In this document: piece after piece, positions 8,912 to 16,110 of the stretch
How the letters are laid out: each line of letters starts with the position of its first letter
Position numbering within the stretch: the stretch's first letter is position 1
Source: an uncultured Oscillospiraceae bacterium
Lineage (GTDB): Bacteria > Bacillota > Clostridia > Oscillospirales > Ruminococcaceae
Length of the DNA: 22,554 nucleotides
Assembly: GCA_900543295.1 (NCBI GenBank)
Contig: UQQY01000011.1
Location: 1 to 22,554 of the forward strand
Reading direction: 5' to 3'
Program-made: the position numbers and the translations under genes
The notes under the pieces: model-generated
The model's database searches: none
What the model was told of the DNA's origin: nothing
Seen by the model: only the letters and a program-made list of their open reading frames with translations

Positions 8912-9841
8912 TTATATGAGTTCTTTCATTGCCGCAGCGGCCGCACGAATCGTTTCAGCAAAGTCGTGTTCTGCCGCAGTCAGGGCGTGCGCATCCCTGT
9001 AAATCAGAACGTCCTTGCTGAGTTTATCCGCAATCGGGCATTCCTTGGTCACAAGTCCGTTTTGCGCGAGAAAGGAAAAAGGAACCGGCGACGCCCACAT
9101 ATAGCTTCCCGGAATCTCTTTCAGCAGCGCCGTCTGACTGCCGCGGTCATAGACATAAATTCGTTTTTTGCTCTCCATAACGGCGCCGCGGCTGATCTGT
9201 GAAAAGGAAAGCGGCGGCAGTTGTATATCGCCCTGTGTCAGCTCGGTATAACCGTCAAGCGCATGATAAGGAATAACCGAAGCATGAGCAAGCGGATGTG
9301 TATCAGCCATCAGCAGACACATGCGGAATTCCCAGACCGGCTCATACCGCAGCTTCAGGCTTTTAATATGGGAAAGAAAGTATTCCTCATATGCGGTCTG
9401 ATATCGGACAACGCCGATTTCCGATTCACCGCCCGCCACATCGCTGATTGCGCTCATGGCGTTGGTCTCCTTAAAGCCGACCTCCAGGTTGACGTCAGCA
9501 GACAGCTTTTTTAAGAAACCGGCAAATGCCTGCGTAATATAGGTTGCGCGCGGAACCGATACACTGAATTTGAACTGTCTGGGAGCATCCGGCCTGTACA
9601 GAGATTCGAGTTCGTCCATCTGTGACAGGATTGTTTTGGCATAGGTCAAAAACTGCTCTCCCATCGGGGTGGGTTCAACGCCGCGGGCTGTACGCTTAAA
9701 AATGGTGACGCGGATTTCCGATTCCAGCTCTTTGATGGCTTTGCTTAAATTCGGCTGTCCCATATAGAGATTTTTAGCCGCACGGGAGATCGAACCCACA
9801 CGCTCAACCTCCGCCACATAGCGCAGCTGCTGCAAATTCAA
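8912..9841 (-). CDS. LysR family transcriptional regulator
   Basis: The N-terminal winged helix-turn-helix covers about residues 1-60 (GSISRAAKNLYMGQPNLSKA), and the rest is a LysR substrate-binding domain. I place the start at the TTG codon at 9841, giving MNLQQLRYVAEVE and 309 aa. A GGAGG site lies 8 bases before it and LysR proteins usually begin this way. An ATG five codons upstream (9856) is possible but has no ribosome site. It diverges from the alcohol dehydrogenase gene, the usual layout for a LysR protein that controls its neighbour, and the shared intergenic region carries promoters for both. The inducer is unknown. Confidence 0.92.
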   Translation of the reverse strand: MNLQQLRYVAEVERVGSISRAAKNLYMGQPNLSKAIKELESEIRVTIFKRTARGVEPTPMGEQFLTYAKTILSQMDELESLYRPDAPRQFKFSVSVPRATYITQAFAGFLKKLSADVNLEVGFKETNAMSAISDVAGGESEIGVVRYQTAYEEYFLSHIKSLKLRYEPVWEFRMCLLMADTHPLAHASVIPYHALDGYTELTQGDIQLPPLSFSQISRGAVMESKKRIYVYDRGSQTALLKEIPGSYMWASPVPFSFLAQNGLVTKECPIADKLSKDVLIYRDAHALTAAEHDFAETIRAAAAAMKELI

Positions 9842-9888
9842 TCTTGACGCCTCCATTCTATTGTGAAATCGATATAACAGCTATGCTA

Positions 9889-9917
9889 ATTATACATTAC
9901 CCATCAAAGCAATACAA
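9889..9917 (-). promoter_or_regulatory. Promoter of the LysR gene
   Basis: Read on the minus strand, TTGTAT (9912-9917) and a perfect TATAAT (9889-9894) are 17 bases apart. Transcription would start near 9882. It lies back to back with the alcohol dehydrogenase promoter. Confidence 0.65.
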
Positions 9918-9931
9918 TGATAAAATAAGAA

Positions 9932-9960
9932 TTGACAAAAGATTCACAATATGATATGAA
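9932..9960 (+). promoter_or_regulatory. Promoter of the alcohol dehydrogenase gene
   Basis: A perfect TTGACA (9932-9937) is followed after 17 bases by TATGAA (9955-9960), preceded by TGA as an extended -10. The predicted start near 9967 leaves a very short leader before the GGGAGG ribosome site. This placement argues for translation from 9983 and against the ATG-like codon at 9932. Confidence 0.7.
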
Positions 9961-9982
9961 CCACAGACAGGGAGGAATAGAA

Positions 9983-11200
9983 ATGGCACGTTTTACGTTA
10001 CCGAGAGATCTGTATCATGGCAAGGGCGCTTTAGAAGCGCTGAAAACGCTGGAAGGCAAGCGCGCGATGGTTTGCGTCGGCGGCGGTTCGATGAAGCGCT
10101 TCGGCTTTTTGGACAAGGCGGTTTCCTATTTGAAGGAGGCGGGCATGGAAGTAGAGCTGTTTGAGGGTATCGAGTCCGATCCCTCTGTTGACACGGTGAT
10201 GCGCGGCGCGGCGGCCATGCAGAAATTTGAACCGGATTGGATCGTCGCAATGGGCGGCGGGTCGCCAATCGACGCGGCAAAGGCGATGTGGATCAAATAT
10301 GAGTATCCGGACATTACCTTTGAGGAGATGTGCAAGGTATTCGGTATTCCGAAGCTGCGCAAAAAGGCTCATTTCTGCGCGATCTCCTCGACCTCCGGCA
10401 CGGCAACCGAGGTAACGGCCTTCTCTATTATCACGGACTATAAAAAGGGTATCAAATATCCGATTGCCGATTTTGAAATTACACCGGACGTTGCAATCGT
10501 TGATCCGGAGCTTGCTGAAACGATGCCGAAAAAACTGGTGGCTCATACCGGTATGGACGCCATGACCCATGCAATTGAGGCGTATGTTTCTACTGCCAAC
10601 TGCGATTATACGGATCCGCTGGCCATTTTCGCAATCAAGATGATTCAGAACGATCTGGTTGATTCCTACAACGGCGATATGGCAAAACGCGATTCGATGC
10701 ACAACGCGCAGTGTCTGGCCGGTATGGCGTTCTCAAACGCACTGTTAGGCATTGTTCATTCCATGGCGCACAAAACCGGCGCGGCTTTTGCCGATTATGG
10801 CGCGCATATCATCCACGGCGCGGCAAACGCGATGTATCTGCCGAAGGTTATCGCATTTAACGCAAAGGATGAGACCGCTAAAAAACGTTACGGTGTGATT
10901 GCGGATTACATGGGCTTGGGCGGCGAAAACGACGACGAAAAGGTCAAGCTGCTGATCGCTTATCTGCGCCGGATGAACGACGAGCTGAACATTCCGCACT
11001 GCATCAAGAATTATGGTCCGGACAGTTATCCGGCCGAGAATGGCTTTGTTCCGGAGAATGTTTTCTTAGAAAGGCTGCCGGAAATCGCAAAGAACGCCAT
11101 CGGCGACGCCTGCACTGGATCCAATCCGCGTATCCCGACGCAGGAAGAGATGGAGAAGCTCTTAAAAGCTTGCTACTATGACACAGACGTTGATTTCTGA
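9983..11200 (+). CDS. Iron-containing alcohol dehydrogenase
   Basis: This is a group III NAD(P)-dependent alcohol dehydrogenase of 405 aa. The N-terminal nucleotide domain shows GGGSPIDAAKAM (91-102) and SSTSGTATEVTAFS (135-148). The metal-binding C-terminal half shows Asp192 and His196 in GMDAMTHAIEAY, His263 in VHSMAHKTG and His278 in HIIHGAANAMYLP. The family includes butanol, 1,3-propanediol and ethanol dehydrogenases; substrate choice is not readable here. The start at 9983 follows GGGAGG, while the open frame extends to 9932 inside the promoter. Together with the divergent LysR gene and the following nfnAB it suggests a fermentative redox-balancing unit. Confidence 0.94.
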   Translation: MARFTLPRDLYHGKGALEALKTLEGKRAMVCVGGGSMKRFGFLDKAVSYLKEAGMEVELFEGIESDPSVDTVMRGAAAMQKFEPDWIVAMGGGSPIDAAKAMWIKYEYPDITFEEMCKVFGIPKLRKKAHFCAISSTSGTATEVTAFSIITDYKKGIKYPIADFEITPDVAIVDPELAETMPKKLVAHTGMDAMTHAIEAYVSTANCDYTDPLAIFAIKMIQNDLVDSYNGDMAKRDSMHNAQCLAGMAFSNALLGIVHSMAHKTGAAFADYGAHIIHGAANAMYLPKVIAFNAKDETAKKRYGVIADYMGLGGENDDEKVKLLIAYLRRMNDELNIPHCIKNYGPDSYPAENGFVPENVFLERLPEIAKNAIGDACTGSNPRIPTQEEMEKLLKACYYDTDVDF

Positions 11201-11253
11201 TTGTCTTTTATACAGCGTTATGCAAGTTTCATTCAAAAAAGCTGCAAATCGTC

Positions 11254-11282
11254 TTTACAAATAACGAAATTTCCTGCATAAT
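11254..11282 (+). promoter_or_regulatory. Possible promoter of nfnAB
   Basis: TTTACA (11254-11259) is 17 bases from CATAAT (11277-11282), and a TG pair precedes the -10. The predicted start near 11289 falls inside the left arm of the dyad at 11281-11313, so that dyad could act as an operator. Confidence 0.5.
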
Positions 11283-11313
11283 AATAGGGGGCGGATGATC
11301 CGTCCCCTATTAT
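11281..11313. promoter_or_regulatory. Long dyad upstream of nfnA
   Basis: Arms ATAATAGGGG-GCGG and CCGT-CCCCTATTAT form a 14-pair stem (one G-U pair in RNA) around a 5-base loop. No T tract follows on either strand, so it does not look like an ordinary terminator. It may be a DNA operator, an mRNA stabiliser or an attenuator. Confidence 0.55.
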
Positions 11314-11343
11314 GCATACAAAACAGAAAACGGGGAACAAAGC

Positions 11344-12186
11344 ATGTATAAAATTCTTAAAAAAGAATCGTTAAATCCCACTGTCACACTGATGGAGATC
11401 GACGCGCCGCTGATTGCAAAAAAGGCGGAGCCCGGACAGTTTATCATTCTTCGCGTGGATGAAGCGGGGGAACGTATTCCGCTGACTGTTGCGGATTATG
11501 ACCGTGAAAAAGGAACTGTTACGATTATTTTTCAAATTGTCGGTGCAACAACAGAAAAACTCAATCATTTAAACGAGGGCGATTGTCTTCATGACTTTGT
11601 CGGCCCGCTCGGCACGCCCTCCCGCGTGGAAGGAATCAAAAAGGCCGCTGTGATCGGCGGCGGCGTCGGCTGCGCCATTGCCTATCCGGTGGCAAAAAAG
11701 CTGCATGCGCTCGGCGCTGAAGTGCACTCCGTGGTAGGCTTCCGCAGCAAGGATCTGGTAATCTTAGAAGAGCAGTTTAACGCTGTCAGCGACAAATTTG
11801 TCGTCAAGACAGACGACGGATCCTATGGCACAAAGGGGCTTGTTACAGACGCGCTTAAGGAGCTCATCGAACAGGGTGAACAGTACGATGAGGTCATTGC
11901 AATCGGGCCGCTGATTATGATGAAATTCGTCTGCAAGCTCACGAAGGAATACGGTATTAAGACTACTGTAAGTATGAATCCGATCATGATCGACGGAACT
12001 GGTATGTGCGGCGGCTGCCGCCTGACCGTGGGCGGCGAAACCAAGTTCGCCTGTGTGGACGGTCCGGATTTCGACGGTCATCTGGTTGATTTTGACGAGG
12101 CGATGGAGCGCGGCTCAATGTACCGTTCCTTTGAAGCCGAACAGCGCGAAGCGGCCTGCAACCTTTTTAAAAAGGAGGTGCGCTGA
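11344..12186 (+). CDS. nfnA: NfnA: ferredoxin-NADP+ reductase alpha subunit, FAD/[2Fe-2S]
   Basis: This is the small subunit of the NADH-dependent reduced ferredoxin:NADP+ oxidoreductase, which couples NADH, ferredoxin and NADPH by flavin-based electron bifurcation. Its 280 aa contain an FAD-binding barrel (RIPLTVADYD, residues 44-53), an NAD-binding region starting AAVIGGGVGCAIAYPVAKKL (101-120), and a C-terminal cluster site with Asp217, Cys222, Cys225 and Cys237. One Asp and three Cys is the unusual [2Fe-2S] ligand set that I recall for Thermotoga NfnA. A sulfide dehydrogenase or PyrK-like role is the alternative, but the partner gene that follows fits Nfn. The ribosome site is weak (GGGGA). 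Confidence 0.9.
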   Translation: MYKILKKESLNPTVTLMEIDAPLIAKKAEPGQFIILRVDEAGERIPLTVADYDREKGTVTIIFQIVGATTEKLNHLNEGDCLHDFVGPLGTPSRVEGIKKAAVIGGGVGCAIAYPVAKKLHALGAEVHSVVGFRSKDLVILEEQFNAVSDKFVVKTDDGSYGTKGLVTDALKELIEQGEQYDEVIAIGPLIMMKFVCKLTKEYGIKTTVSMNPIMIDGTGMCGGCRLTVGGETKFACVDGPDFDGHLVDFDEAMERGSMYRSFEAEQREAACNLFKKEVR

Positions 12187-12189
12187 AAC

Positions 12190-13587
12190 ATGGCGAACAT
12201 GTCTTTGAAGAAAAACGAAATGCCGGTACAGGCGCCGAATATCCGCAATCGCAATTTTGAGGAGGTGGCGCTTGGTTATACGCCGGCACAGGCTGTAGAT
12301 GAAGCCAATCGCTGCTTAAATTGCAAAAACAAGCCCTGTGTCTCCGGATGTCCGGTTTCCATTGATATTCCGGCCTTTATTGCGAGGGTTCGGGAAAGCG
12401 ATTTTGAGGGAGCCTATGAGATTCTGACAAAATCAAGTTCTCTTCCTGCGGTCTGCGGTCGTGTCTGCCCGCAGGAAACGCAGTGTGAATCCAAGTGTGT
12501 GCGCGGCATCAAGGGTGAGCCGGTTGCCATCGGACGGCTTGAACGCTTTGTCGCGGACTGGCACATGGCAAACGCCGCGGGTGAGGCCAAAAAGCCGGTA
12601 TCAAACGGTCATAAGGTGGCGGTCGTCGGCGCTGGCCCTTCCGGCCTTACCTGTGCGGGCGATCTTCAGAAAGCCGGTTATGAAGTGACTGTATTTGAAG
12701 CGCTGCACACAGCGGGCGGCGTTTTGGTTTATGGTATTCCGGAATTCCGTCTGCCGAAAGCCATTGTACAAAAGGAAGTCGATAATCTGAAATCGCTTGG
12801 TGTAAAGATCGAAACGAACATGGTCATCGGCAAGGTGCTCTCTGTAGACGAACTGTTTGACTCCGGCTTTGAGGCGGTGTTTATCGGTTCCGGCGCAGGA
12901 CTTCCCCGGTTTATGAATATTCCGGGCGAAAATCTGAAGGGCGTATACTCCGCAAACGAGTTTCTGACGCGAACCAATTTGATGAAGGCCTACCGCGACG
13001 ACAGCGCAACGCCGATCCAACATGCGAAAAAGGTTGCGGTTGTCGGCGGCGGCAACGTTGCAATGGATGCGGCGCGCTGTGCGATGCGTCTTGGCGCGGA
13101 AGAAGTCCATATCGTGTACCGCCGTTCGCTCGAAGAAATGCCGGCAAGGCGCGAAGAAGTCGAACACGCGATGGAAGAGGGCGTCATCTTCGATGTTCTG
13201 ACCAATCCGACGCAGGTCCTTGGCAACGAGCACAAGCTGGTATCCGGCATGAAGTGTGTAAAAATGGAGCTTGGCGAACCAGACGCATCCGGACGCCGCA
13301 GTCCGCAGGTCATTGAGGGCAGCGAGTTCACTATGGACGTGGACTGCGTGATTATGGCGATCGGCACTTCTCCGAATCCGCTCATCCGCAGCACCACGGC
13401 AGGACTTGATACCAACCGCCGCGGCTGCATCATTGCGGAAGAGGAAACCGGCCTCACCTCCCGCGAGGGAATTTATGCCGGCGGCGACGCGGTTACCGGC
13501 GCTGCAACCGTTATTCTCGCCATGGGCGCAGGAAAAAAGGCTGCCAAGGCCATCGACGCATATATTAGAAGAAAATATGGCGCTTAA
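12190..13587 (+). CDS. nfnB: NfnB: NADPH-binding bifurcating subunit (GltA-like)
   Basis: This is the large subunit of NfnAB, carrying FAD, two [4Fe-4S] clusters and the NADPH site. In 465 aa the N-terminal region has two cysteine sets, 42/45/50/54 (CLNCKNKPCVSGCPV) and 89/93/99/103 (CGRVCPQETQCESKC). An FAD dinucleotide fold VAVVGAGPSGLTCAG is at 143-157, an NADPH fold VAVVGGGNVAMDAARCAM follows with HIVYRRS, and GIYAGGDAVTGAATVILAMG lies near the C-terminus. The ribosome site AAGGAGGTG in the tail of nfnA is near perfect. Homologous GltA-type glutamate synthase small subunits exist, but no large glutamate synthase gene is nearby and the NfnA partner is adjacent. Confidence 0.93.
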   Translation: MANMSLKKNEMPVQAPNIRNRNFEEVALGYTPAQAVDEANRCLNCKNKPCVSGCPVSIDIPAFIARVRESDFEGAYEILTKSSSLPAVCGRVCPQETQCESKCVRGIKGEPVAIGRLERFVADWHMANAAGEAKKPVSNGHKVAVVGAGPSGLTCAGDLQKAGYEVTVFEALHTAGGVLVYGIPEFRLPKAIVQKEVDNLKSLGVKIETNMVIGKVLSVDELFDSGFEAVFIGSGAGLPRFMNIPGENLKGVYSANEFLTRTNLMKAYRDDSATPIQHAKKVAVVGGGNVAMDAARCAMRLGAEEVHIVYRRSLEEMPARREEVEHAMEEGVIFDVLTNPTQVLGNEHKLVSGMKCVKMELGEPDASGRRSPQVIEGSEFTMDVDCVIMAIGTSPNPLIRSTTAGLDTNRRGCIIAEEETGLTSREGIYAGGDAVTGAATVILAMGAGKKAAKAIDAYIRRKYGA

Positions 13588-14113
13588 AACTGCAAATGTA
13601 AAGCTGAATGACGCAGAAGTGAAGCGCATTTATTTTGGCGCGTTTCCTAAAGAGGAGCGGATGCCGTTTTCGATGATGGTGGCAATGTCCAAGTTATGGA
13701 ATACAAACTTCTGGGCATTTTATGACAAGGACGTATTATGCGGCTTTGTCTACACGGCCGTAAATCGGAAGCTGGTCTTCATTATGTTTTTGGCGGTTGA
13801 TGAGGCGCTCCGCTCTCAAGGTTACGGAAGCGCTATGTTGCAGAAAATATCAAAAAAATATCCAAATAAAAAGATCATCGTTTCCATTGAGCCTTGCGAT
13901 AATTCCTCTCCTGATCTTAAAATCAGAAAAATGCGCAAATCCTTTTATTTGAAAAACGGTTATCAGGAAACCGGATACAAGATAAAGCTAAACGGCGTAG
14001 TACAAGACATCATCATAAAAAACGGTGAATTCAGCAAAAAGGAATTCCGCTCCTTCTTTGCGGTATACAGCAATGGCGCCATGTGGCCTCAAATCTGGAA
14101 GCCTGCGCCTTAA
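13577..14113 (+). CDS. GNAT family acetyltransferase
   Basis: This predicted acetyl-CoA-dependent N-acetyltransferase has 178 aa from an ATG that overlaps the 3' end of nfnB by 11 bases. Motif A of the family is visible as FLAVDEALRSQGYGSAML (about residues 70-87), with the RxQGYGS pyrophosphate-binding loop, followed by the motif B-like region SFYLKNGYQETGYK. The open frame extends upstream to 13406, but that part lies inside nfnB and does not look like protein. The acceptor is unknown. Overlap with nfnB implies cotranscription rather than a functional link. Confidence 0.82.
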   Translation: MALKTANVKLNDAEVKRIYFGAFPKEERMPFSMMVAMSKLWNTNFWAFYDKDVLCGFVYTAVNRKLVFIMFLAVDEALRSQGYGSAMLQKISKKYPNKKIIVSIEPCDNSSPDLKIRKMRKSFYLKNGYQETGYKIKLNGVVQDIIIKNGEFSKKEFRSFFAVYSNGAMWPQIWKPAP

Positions 14114-14124
14114 AGCAAAAATTT

Positions 14125-14160
14125 CAATTCCGTTTATCCTGATGATGAAAAACGGAATTG
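14125..14160. repeat. Inverted repeat after the GNAT gene
   Basis: Perfect 11-base arms CAATTCCGTTT and AAACGGAATTG are separated by 14 bases. No T run follows, so it is only a weak terminator candidate for the nfnAB-GNAT transcript. Confidence 0.5.
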
Positions 14161-14491
14161 GCGCATGAGAAAAGAAAAGTTCTTTTGTTTTCCGTTTTAT
14201 GCTGGCAGGCGGATCGTTTGTTGTGATCTATAATGCCAAAAGGCAGGACGCCGTATATGAGCGGCACCCCATTTGTTAGACGGTATGATATACTATCTGA
14301 TGAATGGGGTGTTTTAATAGGACAAAAGGAGCAGCCAATGAACGATACTCACCAAAGTTTTTCAAGAAGAATAATAAAAAATCTTCTCTCATCATGGACA
14401 AAATGAATTTTGGAACGTCTTTCTTGATGTAACAGTCAAGTGCACGGACGGCTGATTCAAAATTTGGTAAAGACCTTGAGGAGAATATCTC
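14161..14491 (+). other. Intergenic stretch ahead of the ECF sigma operon
   Basis: No convincing gene is seen here. A TATAAT at 14229-14234 lacks a good -35 box. A 9-base stem, CACCCCATT (14265-14273) with AATGGGGTG (14303-14311), is followed by TTTT and could be a terminator or a leader hairpin. A 22-codon frame at 14338-14406 has an AAAGGAG site but no recognisable product. I could not define a promoter for the operon that begins at 14492. Confidence 0.45.
14265..14315 (+). terminator. Long-loop hairpin followed by T run
   Basis: The arms CACCCCATT and AATGGGGTG are followed by TTTT. The loop of 29 bases is long for a terminator and itself contains the short palindrome GTAT-GAT-ATAC, so a compound hairpin is possible. 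Confidence 0.4.
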
Positions 14492-14614
14492 ATGAAAAAC
14501 AGAGTGCGGCATGAACCGCTGCCTCCGGAATTTCAACCGGAGCGGAAGGAAACAAGACAAACGCTTTTGGACAGACTGTCCGCATTTGGCGCATTCGGAA
14601 CAAAAATCAAATAA
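14492..14614 (+). CDS. 40-aa peptide of unknown function
   Basis: This short frame starts with ATG after a GAGGAG site 8 bases upstream and ends 15 bases before the next gene. The peptide begins MKNRVRHEPLPPEFQPERKE and ends DRLSAFGAFGTKIK. It is basic and proline-containing at its start, with a short amphipathic C-terminal half and no membrane helix or signal peptide. I do not recognise it. The good ribosome site and tight spacing to the 219-aa gene support a real, cotranscribed gene. Confidence 0.6.
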   Translation: MKNRVRHEPLPPEFQPERKETRQTLLDRLSAFGAFGTKIK

Positions 14615-14629
14615 TAAGGAGACGATCTC

Positions 14630-15289
14630 ATGGAAATGAAGAGTATGGCGGTCTGCGATCTGCGCGCGATCAAAACAGTTGAGGCGGCAAAAGCTATTGA
14701 TTTAATCGAAAGTGTGGCATTGCTCATTTTGCCGAAGGATGCAGATCCAGAGCTTAAAACAGCAATTTTGTCCATTCCTAAAAAAAGTATTGCTGCGACG
14801 ATGTGGTTAAACGAAGACGACCGCATTGAAACGCAAAACGGCGTTTCCCATATAAGTGAAGGCAGCCTGAGCAGGGAGCATACAACGGTATGCGTCATAA
14901 ATGGAGTGGCTGTAGCCGACGCCATCCCGCCGGAAACAAAGGTCGAGCTGATTATAAACGGCGTGGTATTTTTGCACGAAGCCAACCGAAAGGAAAGCGG
15001 ATTAAAGATTAGCACAATCAACGGAGTGAGTGTCTATGCCGACTTCGACCATTGCATTACCGCCGCAGACTCCTTTGAAATCGACGAGGAGTTTTTAAAA
15101 TATGCAAAGCCTAAAACTGCCGTTATTGCAGGCGACAACATCAAAGTAGCAGAGGATGTGACAAGCGATATGCTTGCAGAAAAAATCTCTCATCTTGCGG
15201 CAGGCGACAACATTGTATGCCATAAAGCCGCCTCCGGCTTCGTCCGTGCAAACTCCACCTGCGGAGATGAAATCATAGTAAAAGGCTGA
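14630..15289 (+). CDS. Unrecognised 219-aa protein with solenoid-like repeats
   Basis: I do not recognise this protein. After a helical first 55 residues it carries NGV motifs at residues 70, 91, 110 and 131, spaced 21, 19 and 21 residues, and AGDN motifs at 167 and 191. Such even spacing with short beta-like strands between (for example VELIINGVVFLHEA) suggests stacked turns of a beta-helix, as in bactofilins; this is inference. There is no signal peptide or membrane helix, so it is probably cytoplasmic. An AAGGAG site precedes the ATG. Its TGA overlaps the start of the ECF sigma factor gene (TGATG), indicating coupled production. Confidence 0.8.
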   Translation: MEMKSMAVCDLRAIKTVEAAKAIDLIESVALLILPKDADPELKTAILSIPKKSIAATMWLNEDDRIETQNGVSHISEGSLSREHTTVCVINGVAVADAIPPETKVELIINGVVFLHEANRKESGLKISTINGVSVYADFDHCITAADSFEIDEEFLKYAKPKTAVIAGDNIKVAEDVTSDMLAEKISHLAAGDNIVCHKAASGFVRANSTCGDEIIVKG

Positions 15290-15792
15290 TGTTTGAAGCT
15301 GTTCCCATCTTCTCCACCGTTTATGCGCAGTACTACGCCAATGTTTACCGCTATTTCTGTGCCTGCTTTGATAAAAATGCCGCAGAAGATTTGACGCAAA
15401 GCGTTTTCACCTCGCTGTGGCGGCAGATGCAGAAAACCGGCTTTCTTGAGCCGGATAACTGGCGGGCTTGGATTTTTCGTGCGGCGGTGAACCAGAAAAA
15501 TGATTTTCTCCGCATCAAGCAAAGGGACGGGATAAAAAGCGCCATTCTAGATGAAGCGGACACAGACGGTGCGGATCAGGCGGAGTCAAGCATTCTGCGG
15601 TTATCGGTACAAAGCGCCATGAGAAGCCTTGCACCAACCGATCGCGAGGTGCTGACGCTCAAACAGCTCGGCTTTTCGAGTGAGGAGACCGGCGAGCTGC
15701 TGGGAATTTCCGCTTCCGCCGCCCGTTCGCGGCTGCAAAAAGCAAAGGCGCATTTTCAGGCGGCGCTTTTGGAAAGAGGGGTAGAGGTATGA
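15289..15792 (+). CDS. ECF-type RNA polymerase sigma factor
   Basis: This 167-aa sigma-70 family protein contains only regions 2 and 4. Region 2 runs through YYANVYRYFCACFDKNAAED and SVFTSLWRQ to WRAWIFRAAVNQKNDFLR (residues about 12-80). Region 4 carries the helix-turn-helix LGFSSEETGELLGISASAARSRLQKAKAHF (about 127-156). The start overlaps the stop of the 219-aa protein, and its own stop overlaps the next start (ATGA). Its target promoters cannot be deduced here. Such factors are usually held by a cognate anti-sigma protein; the candidate is the 75-aa product that follows. Confidence 0.9.
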   Translation: MFEAVPIFSTVYAQYYANVYRYFCACFDKNAAEDLTQSVFTSLWRQMQKTGFLEPDNWRAWIFRAAVNQKNDFLRIKQRDGIKSAILDEADTDGADQAESSILRLSVQSAMRSLAPTDREVLTLKQLGFSSEETGELLGISASAARSRLQKAKAHFQAALLERGVEV

Positions 15793-16016
15793 ACGACGAT
15801 AAACTAATGGAATTACTGGATCTGGCGGCGGAGCAATACGCGCCGCCGCCTGGAAAACAGGCCGCCGTACTAAACCGCATTATCAAAAAGCAGACCGTGC
15901 ACTCACAAATGCAGCCGCAGACAAGCGCATTATTGGAAAACGCCTTTTGTCTGTTCTCCAAATTGATGCAGACGCTTGATACGGCAGAATCCGAAAATCA
16001 GATTAAAACACAGTAA
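15789..16016 (+). CDS. 75-aa soluble protein in anti-sigma position
   Basis: This small acidic-to-neutral protein is coupled to the ECF sigma gene by an ATGA overlap. The N-terminal part (DDKLMELLDLAAEQYAPPPG) and the C-terminal part (ENAFCLFSKLMQTLDTAES) look helical, with a proline-rich bend between. Anti-sigma factors often begin with a short helix that binds the sigma factor, but most continue into a membrane helix, which is absent here. It could be a minimal soluble anti-sigma factor, a truncated one, or unrelated. A strong terminator follows after 14 bases. Confidence 0.68.
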   Translation: MNDDKLMELLDLAAEQYAPPPGKQAAVLNRIIKKQTVHSQMQPQTSALLENAFCLFSKLMQTLDTAESENQIKTQ

Positions 16017-16030
16017 GAATGGAGCAAGCC

Positions 16031-16070
16031 AAAACGTCCGCCGCATGATTTTATGCGGCGGACGTTTTTT
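16031..16070. terminator. Strong bidirectional terminator
   Basis: The arms ACGTCCGCCGCAT and ATGCGGCGGACGT pair perfectly around a 6-base loop, with A bases on the left and six T on the right. It can end both the sigma operon (plus) and comEC (minus). Confidence 0.92.
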
Positions 16071-16110
16071 CATATTGATAGAGCTTTGATAAGACAAAAG
16101 GACGCAGGCA

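Noticed and set aside
12601..13629. 342-codon minus-strand frame opposite nfnB
   Set aside because: It lies wholly opposite conserved nfnB motifs and reads as low-quality sequence.
14229..14234. TATAAT as promoter of the sigma operon
   Set aside because: No acceptable -35 box is found 16-18 bases upstream, and the start would be over 250 bases from the first gene.
14276..14560. 94-codon minus-strand frame in the gap before the sigma operon
   Set aside because: It has no family resemblance or ribosome site, and it overlaps the better-supported plus-strand 40-codon gene and hairpin.
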